From: Betaproteobacteria bacterium RIFCSPLOWO2_02_FULL_68_150
Lineage (GTDB): Bacteria > Pseudomonadota > Gammaproteobacteria > Burkholderiales > SG8-39
NCBI GenBank assembly: GCA_001771975.1
Contig: MERE01000020.1
Span: 1 to 38,626 of the forward strand
Reading direction: 5' to 3'
Length of the DNA: 38,626 bases
How positions within the stretch are numbered: position 1 is the stretch's first letter; the number at the start of each line of letters is the position of its first letter. The translations under genes and the position numbers were made by a program. Of the stretch, positions 16,193 through 23,764 are shown in pieces. The notes under the pieces are model-generated. The model worked only from the letters and a program-made list of their open reading frames with translations, had not been told where the DNA came from and ran no database searches.

Positions 16193-18892
16193 ATGAGAAA
16201 TGAAAAGCAGGCGAAGCAACAATCGGAGCTTTTGAGTGGCGCGCACTTCCTTCGTTGCGCGCTCCAGGTTAATCCTCATCATTACGCAGAGACGTACCGC
16301 GGAAAGAAGAGTTCGGGACTCGATGAGTCCGGGTATGTCAAGGCTGTTCTGGAGAAGGCGCAAGAACTCGACATTCGCGTACTTGCGATCACGGATCACA
16401 ACCACGTTGGGAGCGTCAAAGCATTCCGGGACGCGGCCAAGCCTTTAGGAATCACGGTATTTCCGGGATTCGAAATAAGCTCACAAGAAGGCATTCACGT
16501 GCTCAGCTTGTATGACGTCGATACGCCCGTGGCCAGCCTGGAAAGGTTCTTGGGCCAACTTGGGATCACCGATACCTCGCCCCAGTCCTCCCTCTCCAAT
16601 CATTCTTTTTCGAGCTTGCTGGAAACCGTGAAGGCTCAGGGGGGCCTCACGATTGCTGCTCACGTCACTCTTGATGACGGTTGCCTGAAGAAGCTGACCG
16701 GGCAATCCCGCATCGCCGCATGGCGAGATCCGAACCTTCTCGCGGTTCAGATTCCGGGAAATGTGGAAGACCTACCTCCGGAGTACAAGTCCATCGTCCA
16801 GAACAAGAACCCTGACTATCGTCGCGACCACGCTGCAGGCAAAGCGTTGGCAGTTGCGGTCGTCAATGCAAAGGACGTATGCAAGGCGGAAGACTTGGCT
16901 GATCCTTCTGCGAGTTGCTTCATCAAGATGTCATGGCCCTCTCTGGAGGCTATACGTCAAGCATTCCTCGACCCTGAATCGCGCGTACGACTCAATTCTG
17001 ACCCGGCGCCGGAAGAGCACGCGGAGATCACGGAGATTGCCTGGGAGGGAGGGTTTCTTGGGGGCGGGGAAGTTCGTTTCAACGACAACTTGAATGTCCT
17101 GATTGGCGGACGCGGTACCGGGAAATCCACGGTCATCGAAAGCCTGCGATACGTGCTGCAGCTCGATCCATTGGGTGCGGACGCGCAGAAGACGCACGCA
17201 AACATGGTCAAGGACGTCATTCGGAGCGGCACCAAGATTTCACTCAAAGTTCGCACGCGATCGCCCGACACGCGCGACTACGTGATCGAGCGCACGGTAC
17301 CGAATCCTCCGATCGTGCGAGAAGTGAATGGCGCGATCGCACGGCTGACGCCACGCGACATACTCCCCAGGGTCGAGGTCCTCGGGCAGCACGAGATCGC
17401 CGAACTGGCTCGACAACCGGATAAGCTCACTCAACTATTAAACCGGTTTCGAAAGTCCAAGACGGACATCGGGGGGGCGAAGCAAGCCGCTCTGCGGGGC
17501 CTCGAACAATCCAGAGGGCGGTTGAAGGAGATCCAAGCGCAGTCCGCGCAAATCGGTGATCGGCTCTCGAAGCTTCCTGCATTGGAGGAGATGCTCAAGC
17601 GTTTCCAACAGGCAGGACTGGAAGATCGTCTCAAGGAACAAAGTCTTCTCGTGCGTGAGGAGCGCATCCTCAAGACAGCGTACGAGCGCATTTCGGAATT
17701 CCAGGAGACAGTAAAAGGCATTCGCGACATGCTGCCGCTCGACACGGCATTTGCTTCGCCGAAGGCATTAGAGGGACTGCCATCCGCTCATCTGTTTCTG
17801 GAGATTGAGGGATCCTTTGCCAATTTGAGCAGAGATGTAACTAGGCTTATCGGCGAGATCGAGAAGGCAATCGGCACATGCAAGTCCTCGGTCGATGCGA
17901 CGGCCGGTAGGTGGCGCGAGCATCAGGCTGCGGTGCAGCAACGATACGAGAAGCTCCTTCGCGAGCTTCAGCGCGCTAGTGTCGACGGCGAGGAGTTCAT
18001 CCGTCTCCGTAAGCAACTTGAGGAGTTAAGGCCTCTGAGAGATCGAAAGAAAGCGCTCGACAAGCAGCTTCAAGAGGAAATCGCTAGGCGCGACGAACTG
18101 CTCGTTCAGTGGGAAGAGGTCCTGCGGCTGGAGTTTCAGGAAATCCAGGCAGCCGCGCAGACCGTAAGCAAGCAGCTCAAAAATCAGCTTCGAGTTGACG
18201 TCAAGATTAGCGGCGATCGAACGCCCTTGGAAAGTTTCCTGCGGGATCACATCGGCGGCCGGTTGACCGAGACGGTCGACCGCATCTCCGGAATGGATCA
18301 ACTGTCCCTCAGGCAGTTCGCCGCCGCGTGCCGCCAAGGAGGTGCCACGCTCATTGTCGACTACGGCATCCCGAACTCGCAAGCCGATCGTATCGCGAAT
18401 GCGCTGCCAGACATTCTCTTGCAACTCGAGGAGCTATACCTACCGCCCACGACGGATATCGCCCTGAACGTCTCGCCGGAGGCAGCGCAACCGGAGTGGA
18501 AACTGCTCAAAGACCTCTCAACAGGGCAAAAGGCAACAGCCGTACTCCTTCTACTCCTGCTTGAAAGTGACGCGCCGCTCGTGGTGGACCAACCTGAAGA
18601 CGATCTAGACAACCGCTTTGTCACCGACACCATCGTTCCGAGAATGCGTGCCGAGAAGCGCAGGCGGCAGTTCATCTTCGCGACGCATAACGCCAACATT
18701 CCGGTACTGGGAGACGCGGAGCAGATCGTCGGTTTGTCTCCGGCCGGGGAGGCGGTCGGTGACGGGACCATCAAACTTCGGCCGGAGCACATGGGTTCGA
18801 TCGACTCGAAACCAGTCCGGGAATTGGTCGAAGAAGTTCTGGAGGGTGGCAAGGAAGCGTTCGAACGTCGTCGCGCAAAGTACGGTTTCTAG
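16193..18892 (+). CDS. PHP-domain / SMC-like AAA ATPase (PplA-like architecture)
   Basis: 899 residues from the ATG at 16193, chosen for the GGGAG site before it. Residues about 15-260 look like a PHP phosphoesterase: VLAITDHNHVGS (Asp68, His69, His71), FPGFEIS (Glu94), GIHVLSL and IAAHV. The usual first motif HxH is replaced by NPHH (His29/30). Then comes an SMC/Rad50-like ATPase: Walker A GGRGTGKST (305-313), a helical/coiled region (about 430-690), the signature LSTGQKA (775-781), Walker B LVVDQPEDDLDN (from 796) and ATHNANIPVLGDAEQIV. The same two-part layout occurs in the Ppl anti-phage protein. It lies 10 nt after the helicase stop. The nucleotide-driven nuclease or phosphoesterase role is inferred. 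By eye its base composition is less GC-rich than the housekeeping neighbours. Confidence 0.83.
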   Translation: MRNEKQAKQQSELLSGAHFLRCALQVNPHHYAETYRGKKSSGLDESGYVKAVLEKAQELDIRVLAITDHNHVGSVKAFRDAAKPLGITVFPGFEISSQEGIHVLSLYDVDTPVASLERFLGQLGITDTSPQSSLSNHSFSSLLETVKAQGGLTIAAHVTLDDGCLKKLTGQSRIAAWRDPNLLAVQIPGNVEDLPPEYKSIVQNKNPDYRRDHAAGKALAVAVVNAKDVCKAEDLADPSASCFIKMSWPSLEAIRQAFLDPESRVRLNSDPAPEEHAEITEIAWEGGFLGGGEVRFNDNLNVLIGGRGTGKSTVIESLRYVLQLDPLGADAQKTHANMVKDVIRSGTKISLKVRTRSPDTRDYVIERTVPNPPIVREVNGAIARLTPRDILPRVEVLGQHEIAELARQPDKLTQLLNRFRKSKTDIGGAKQAALRGLEQSRGRLKEIQAQSAQIGDRLSKLPALEEMLKRFQQAGLEDRLKEQSLLVREERILKTAYERISEFQETVKGIRDMLPLDTAFASPKALEGLPSAHLFLEIEGSFANLSRDVTRLIGEIEKAIGTCKSSVDATAGRWREHQAAVQQRYEKLLRELQRASVDGEEFIRLRKQLEELRPLRDRKKALDKQLQEEIARRDELLVQWEEVLRLEFQEIQAAAQTVSKQLKNQLRVDVKISGDRTPLESFLRDHIGGRLTETVDRISGMDQLSLRQFAAACRQGGATLIVDYGIPNSQADRIANALPDILLQLEELYLPPTTDIALNVSPEAAQPEWKLLKDLSTGQKATAVLLLLLLESDAPLVVDQPEDDLDNRFVTDTIVPRMRAEKRRRQFIFATHNANIPVLGDAEQIVGLSPAGEAVGDGTIKLRPEHMGSIDSKPVRELVEEVLEGGKEAFERRRAKYGF

Positions 18893-18901
18893 GAGGCGAG
18901 A

Positions 18902-20131
18902 ATGCTACGAGCCGAGTTGCAGGAACTGATCAGAAACGGCGAGAGCTCAGGAGTCGAATTCAAGCTAGATGCCCTTCAGAACTACGAGCTCGCCAAGGAG
19001 ATCGTTGCGTTCGCAAACTTCGCTGGCGGGGTGGTGCTGCTCGGCGTCGCCGATGACGGCAGCGTGCAGGGAATCACGCGCGCCAACCTCGAGGAGTGGG
19101 TGATGGAACTGTGCCGTAGCAACGTTGATCCCCCAATTATTCCCTATTACGAAGCGTTTCCAGACTTTGAGCCTGGCCGAACGGTGGTAGCTGTGCGGGT
19201 CCTTCAAGGGCCCGACAAGCCCTATGCGTGGGTGCACCACAATCGCCGGACCTACTGTATTCGCGTCGGCACCACCTCGCGTGAGGCGAGCCGCGAGGAG
19301 CTCGAACGCATGTTCCAGGAAGCGGGCGGTCTCCGGTACGGCATGAAGCCACTCCCCGGCGCGGCTTTTGAAGACCTCGATCTGCGCCGTCTCAAGGATT
19401 ATTTCGGCCGAGTCCTTGGGCAACACTTTCCCGCGGACCCCGATAGCACTGGGTGGTGTCGCTTACTCTCCAACCTTGAACTAATGGTGGCCGCAGGCGA
19501 CCGGACCGTCCCCACCGTTGACGGAATGCTGCTGTTCGGTCGCAACCCGAAGCGCTTTCTTCCACAGTCGGGGGTCCGGGCGATTGCCTACCCAGGGCAC
19601 CTACCGGATTACGCCGCCCGAGCCGATCAGGAGTTGGTTGGCCCGATGGTTCCCCTTCTGTCTGAATCCGGCAGCCCTCCCGAAGTTGTCATGGTCGAGA
19701 ATGGTTTAGTCGAGCAGGCACTCGACTTCGTCAATCGCAATACGCAGCCGGAGGCCCGGATCGAAAACGGGACGCGCGTCGATTGCAGAGCCTATCCGGT
19801 CGAAGTACTTCGAGAGGCGATTGTCAACGCGCTCGTTCACCGCGATTACACCATCGCGGGGACAGACATCACGATGACGATCTTCAACAACCGGCTAGAG
19901 ATCCAGAGCCCCGGCCGCTTACCAAATACAGCGACCGTGGAGGCCCTCAAATCAGGCTTTCGCTACGCTCGCAACCAGATGCTCGTAAACATCATGCGCG
20001 ACTACCGTTACGTCGAATTCCGCGGCATGGGCATCCGCGACAAGATCATTCCGGGGATGCGCGCGCACAACGGCACCGAGGCGGTATTTGTAGAAGGCGG
20101 TCATTCTTTCGCCGTGACGTTGCTCCAGTAG
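18902..20131 (+). CDS. AlbA_2 (Schlafen-type) domain protein with RecG-like/HATPase C-terminal region
   Basis: 409 residues; ATG with a strong AGGAGG site overlapping the upstream stop region. The N-terminal third is an AlbA_2 domain: GESSGVEFKLDA, KEIVAFANFAGGVVLLGVAD and GSVQGI, ending near VHHNRRTYCIRVGTTSREAS. The middle contains TVDGMLLFGRNPKRFLPQS, typical of the ATP-dependent DNA helicase-related/transcriptional regulator family. The C-terminal part has LREAIVNALVHRDY (Glu305, Asn309), an N-box like that of HATPase_c_4 domains, followed by NNRLEIQSPGRLP. Such proteins are often labelled RecG-like but contain no helicase motifs. In Schlafen-related proteins the AlbA_2 fold can bind or cut nucleic acid. 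Its place inside the operon (9-nt and 13-nt gaps) suggests a defence sensor or effector; the activity is unproven. Confidence 0.85.
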   Translation: MLRAELQELIRNGESSGVEFKLDALQNYELAKEIVAFANFAGGVVLLGVADDGSVQGITRANLEEWVMELCRSNVDPPIIPYYEAFPDFEPGRTVVAVRVLQGPDKPYAWVHHNRRTYCIRVGTTSREASREELERMFQEAGGLRYGMKPLPGAAFEDLDLRRLKDYFGRVLGQHFPADPDSTGWCRLLSNLELMVAAGDRTVPTVDGMLLFGRNPKRFLPQSGVRAIAYPGHLPDYAARADQELVGPMVPLLSESGSPPEVVMVENGLVEQALDFVNRNTQPEARIENGTRVDCRAYPVEVLREAIVNALVHRDYTIAGTDITMTIFNNRLEIQSPGRLPNTATVEALKSGFRYARNQMLVNIMRDYRYVEFRGMGIRDKIIPGMRAHNGTEAVFVEGGHSFAVTLLQ

Positions 20132-20144
20132 AGGCGTTGCACAA

Positions 20145-23100
20145 ATGAACAATGGGCGCCTCATCGAATCCGCCTTTCCGCTTAAGCAAGCTTCGCTTGA
20201 CTCGGTGCACGAGAAAAACGTCCGCCACGGGCACATCTCGACGCTACACATCTGGCCGGCGCGGAGGCCGCTGGCAGCGTGCCGCGCTGCACTGATCGCG
20301 ACGTTGCTTCCCGATCCAGGCAGCGCGGAGAAAAGAACGGAGCTGCTCGAACGAATCGGTGGCAGGCTCGAACCGAAGCTGATCAGGAAGAAACTGCCCT
20401 CGGGCAAGGTCGAGGAGATTGCGGCCTTCGAGACAGTTGGCGGCATTTTGCATTGGGGCCGCGAATCCGATCCGGACATCAATTGGTTCCGCGCCGAAAT
20501 CCGCAAAGCCTACGGTGGCCGCGCGCCGCGCGTGCTTGATCCGTTCGCGGGTGGCGGTGCTATTCCACTGGAGGCGATGCGCCTTGGGTGCGAGGTGACT
20601 GCGGTAGATATCAATCCGGTCGCCTGGTTCATCCTGAAGTGCACGCTCGAATATCCGCAGAAGCTCGCCGGGCAGAAGCGGCGGCTGCCCGACTTTGCCT
20701 TACAGGACCGGGAGTTCATGGGGGCGTTCTTTAAGGCGCAGGGATTGAAGGGTGCGCTCCTTCGCACGCGCCTTGAGCGGCTCGGGCTCGGCGAGGACCC
20801 CGCGCCGCAGCTCACCGGAATCGAGGCGGGCGATCCACTTTTAGAGGCAGATCTCGCGTGGCATGTGCGCGCGTGGGGCCGCTGGGTGCTTGCGCGTGCG
20901 CGGAAAGACCTCGCCCGTTTCTATCCCACTTACGCCGAGTTCGAGCCGGTAGATGGTTCCCCGCGCGAACCGAAGAAGAGCAAAGGCCTTCAGTTCGTGC
21001 CGCTCGACACCGAGGGGCGTGCGAATGTGGATGCCCTGAACGCCGAGTTCGACGAGAAATACCTTGCCGACGGGCGCAACGCTCGCTGGGTCGCGAAGCC
21101 CACGGTTGCCTACCTCTGGGCGCGCACGGTCGCGTGCAAGAACTGCCGCGCAACCGTGCTGCTCCTTAAGACGCGGTGGCTTTGCAGGAAGGACACGAAG
21201 CGGGTGCTCCTTGGGATAGAGCCAAACAAGGAGAAGACAGGCATCGTATTCGGTGTTGAGCAAAACGTACCGGTCGTCGGCGCGAACGCGGCCGCGCGGC
21301 GCGAGCACGACAAACGCATCGGTGCGGGCACAATGTCGCGTTCAGGCGCTCAGTGTCTGTGCTGTAAGGCCGTTATCGAGATGGAGGACATCCGCCTTGA
21401 AGGTCGCGCCGGCCGCTTGGGCACTGTGATGACTGCGGCTGTCGTAGATGGGCAGGACGGCAAGGAGTACCGGCTGCCAACTGAGGTGGAGTTGCGCGCA
21501 GCTGAGGAAGCCGCGCGCGAGGTGCCAAGGGTCTTCGCTGATATTCCCTTCGGACTGCCGACTGAGCCGCTACCGAGCAAAGAAGCGCTCGGCTTTCGCG
21601 TTCCACTATACGGCATTGACCAGTGGCACAAGCTGCATACATCCCGGCAACTAGTCGCTCTCGGAACGCTACTGAGAGCAATTAGAAACGCGACAGAGGC
21701 TACCGCTTCCTTTGGCTATTCGCAGCTTTGGTCACAAGCGCTTGCGATGTTCCTGGCAGCAGCCCTCGACCGAACCGCAAACTATCTGAGCACGTTGTGT
21801 ATCTGGGAATCAGTGGCAGAGGAAGTCAAACAAACGTTTCTCCGTTTTGCTCTTCCGATCACTTGGGACTTCGGGGAAGGGAACCCCCTCGCGCCAAATG
21901 AGCGCTTCTTCATCGGCGCCATCGCCAATGTTGCAGATGTCTTGGATCGCCTACTCAATGCCGTTACTGCTTGGTCTTCTTCTCCGACGGTTGAGGCGCG
22001 AAGTGCAACCGCTGCCTCCGCGAGTACCTTTGACTTGGTCCTGACTGATCCGCCGTATTACGACGCTATACCCTATTCGGATCTGATGGATTTCTTTTAC
22101 GTTTGGCTGCGACGCGTTCTGGCGGGGCAAGACGCCGAGATCGACCGGGCATTCTCGATGCCCTTGGGGCCAAAGTGGGATGCCCAAACGGAAGACGGCG
22201 AGTTAATCGATGATGCATCACGGTTTGCTGGCGACGGTGCAAAGTCCAAGCGAGCCTATGAGGAGGGAATGTTCCGTTCGTTTCGGCGTTGCCAGGAGGC
22301 ACTGAACGTCGACGGGCGCATGGTGGTTGTATTCGCGAACAAGAAACCTGACGCGTGGGAAACGCTTGCTAGTGCAATGATCCGAGCCGGTTTTGTAGTA
22401 GATGGGTCTTGGCCAATCATGACGGAGATGAGAGGTGGTGTTAGGAATTTCGGGAGGGCGTCGCTGGCTTCTTCTGTATGGCTGGTGTGCCGCAAGCGCT
22501 CCGAAGCCGCGCGCCCCGGCTGGGACAACCGGGTGTTGGAAGATATGCATCGAAACATCACGCTGAAGCTGCGCGAGTTCTGGGACACAGGGATTCGTGG
22601 CCCGGACTTCGTGTGGGCAGCAACGGGTCCGGCGCTGGAGGCGTACAGCCAGCACCCGGCGGTGAAGAAGGCGAACAATCCCGGCGAATTGATGACGGTG
22701 TCGGAGTTCCTCAAGCACGTACGCCGGATTGTGGTGGACTTCGTGGTCGGCCGGGTGCTGCTTGGGGATGCGTCGAGCGAGGAGGCTTCGGGGCTAGACG
22801 ACGTAACCAGCTACTACCTTCTGCACCGGCACGACTTCGGGTTGAAAGAGGCACCGGCTGGCACGTGCATCCTGTACGCGCTCTCGTGCGGGCTCTCCGA
22901 TCGGGAACTTGCCGATCAATACGACCTGCTCGTACGCACGGGCGGCAAGGACGAGGCCGAGGCAGACGACGACGTGGAGGAGGTGGAAGGCGAGGAAGAA
23001 GGCTCCAAGGGTTCGGGCAGCAGGGTGAAACTCAAACCCTGGCAGCAGAGAAAGGTCCGCAGCCTCGGCTATGAGACCGCAGGCGGCCGGGCGGCGCCAC

Positions 23101-23330
23101 TGATTGACCAGGTGCATCGGCTCATGCACCTGTGGAAGTCCGGCGAGGTAGTGAAGGTAAACGAATACTTGGATGCGCGCGCGCTGCGCCAGAACAGGAT
23201 GTTCCACCACCTGCTGCAGGCGCTGATCGAGCTCGCACCGCACGCGAGCGAGGAACGCTCGCTACTGGAGTCGATCAGCAATCACGTCGTTGCACGCGGC
23301 GTGGCGCCGCAGGAGGAGTTGCGACTGTGA
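20145..23330 (+). CDS. DUF1156 DNA methyltransferase
   Basis: 1061-residue putative amino-methyltransferase (N6-adenine or N4-cytosine). The N-terminal DUF1156 block is clear: ESAFPLKQASLDSVHEKNVR followed by HGHISTLHIWPARRPLAACR. The SAM-binding motif is LDPFAGGG (131-138) with VTAVDINP. The catalytic motif TDPPYYD is at 634-640, unusually about 500 residues later. The insertion contains two Cys pairs (CKNC 331-334 and CLCC 404-407) that could form a zinc ribbon. VVVFANKK and MTEMRGGVRNFG follow. An acidic linker (about 939-960) precedes a helical C-terminal region. DUF1156 enzymes commonly occur beside DUF499 ATPases in defence islands, as here. Predicted role: marking host DNA as self. Its stop overlaps the start of the Fic fragment (GTGA). 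Confidence 0.9.
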   Translation: MNNGRLIESAFPLKQASLDSVHEKNVRHGHISTLHIWPARRPLAACRAALIATLLPDPGSAEKRTELLERIGGRLEPKLIRKKLPSGKVEEIAAFETVGGILHWGRESDPDINWFRAEIRKAYGGRAPRVLDPFAGGGAIPLEAMRLGCEVTAVDINPVAWFILKCTLEYPQKLAGQKRRLPDFALQDREFMGAFFKAQGLKGALLRTRLERLGLGEDPAPQLTGIEAGDPLLEADLAWHVRAWGRWVLARARKDLARFYPTYAEFEPVDGSPREPKKSKGLQFVPLDTEGRANVDALNAEFDEKYLADGRNARWVAKPTVAYLWARTVACKNCRATVLLLKTRWLCRKDTKRVLLGIEPNKEKTGIVFGVEQNVPVVGANAAARREHDKRIGAGTMSRSGAQCLCCKAVIEMEDIRLEGRAGRLGTVMTAAVVDGQDGKEYRLPTEVELRAAEEAAREVPRVFADIPFGLPTEPLPSKEALGFRVPLYGIDQWHKLHTSRQLVALGTLLRAIRNATEATASFGYSQLWSQALAMFLAAALDRTANYLSTLCIWESVAEEVKQTFLRFALPITWDFGEGNPLAPNERFFIGAIANVADVLDRLLNAVTAWSSSPTVEARSATAASASTFDLVLTDPPYYDAIPYSDLMDFFYVWLRRVLAGQDAEIDRAFSMPLGPKWDAQTEDGELIDDASRFAGDGAKSKRAYEEGMFRSFRRCQEALNVDGRMVVVFANKKPDAWETLASAMIRAGFVVDGSWPIMTEMRGGVRNFGRASLASSVWLVCRKRSEAARPGWDNRVLEDMHRNITLKLREFWDTGIRGPDFVWAATGPALEAYSQHPAVKKANNPGELMTVSEFLKHVRRIVVDFVVGRVLLGDASSEEASGLDDVTSYYLLHRHDFGLKEAPAGTCILYALSCGLSDRELADQYDLLVRTGGKDEAEADDDVEEVEGEEEGSKGSGSRVKLKPWQQRKVRSLGYETAGGRAAPLIDQVHRLMHLWKSGEVVKVNEYLDARALRQNRMFHHLLQALIELAPHASEERSLLESISNHVVARGVAPQEELRL

Positions 23331-23695
23331 AGTCTTTCGAACCCGCCTATCTGGAGCGACCAGTGTCGCAGAACCTGCTGCGCAGCGTGGGACTGCTGCG
23401 GGAGTTCAAGGGGCGGCAGGATTTGCACAAGCGGTGGGTGCCCCAAGCGCTCCAAACGCTCCGGCAGGCGGCGATCATTCAGAGCACCGAGTCGTCGAAC
23501 CGCATTGAGGGCGTGACCGCGCCGCTGAAACGCATTCAGGCGCTGGTGGCCGAAAAGACCACGCCGGGCGACCGGTCGGAGCACGAAATTGCAGGCTATC
23601 GAGACGTCTTGGACATCATCCACGCCAACCACGCTGCGATTCTGATCATGCAACCCAGCGTCCAAACAACCGGCGCTGGCACACATAGTACGTAA
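23327..23695 (+). pseudogene. Truncated Fic-family protein (N-terminal part with inhibitory motif only)
   Basis: 122 residues, GTG start overlapping the methyltransferase stop, with a strong AGGAGGAG site. The sequence matches the N-terminal half of class II Fic AMP-transferases: YLERPVSQNLLRSVGLLREF, the inhibitory S-x-x-x-E-G motif (Ser57 to Gly62 in SSNRIEG), SEHEIAGYRDVLDIIHAN. Full Fic proteins run about 350-390 residues and carry HPFx(D/E)GNGR, which is absent here. Homology stops near 23640, then about 18 unrelated residues lead to a stop. No continuation is visible in the other frames before the DUF499 gene. A deletion or rearrangement probably removed the catalytic core. The remnant still has good translation signals, so a stable antitoxin-like peptide is possible. 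Confidence 0.75.
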
Positions 23696-23730
23696 TTATT
23701 AGGTACTGAATAAGACTCCGTACGTATATA
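23687..23730. promoter_or_regulatory. AT-rich palindromic spacer upstream of the DUF499 gene
   Basis: The only sizeable gap in the cluster (69 nt) holds AGTAC (23687) inverted as GTACT (23703), two copies of the palindrome TACGTA (23689-23694 and 23721-23726; 32 bp apart, about three helical turns), and a TATATA -10-like box (23725-23730) without a convincing -35. It may be a secondary promoter or operator, or a scar of the event that removed the Fic C-terminus. Confidence 0.35.
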
Positions 23731-23764
23731 GGCGTCTAGATCACGGTTCAGAGAGGAAGCCCCG

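Noticed and set aside
14449..16194. 581-codon minus-strand open frame opposite the helicase C-terminus
   Set aside because: Shadow frame; the plus strand carries helicase motifs and DUF3883 without interruption.
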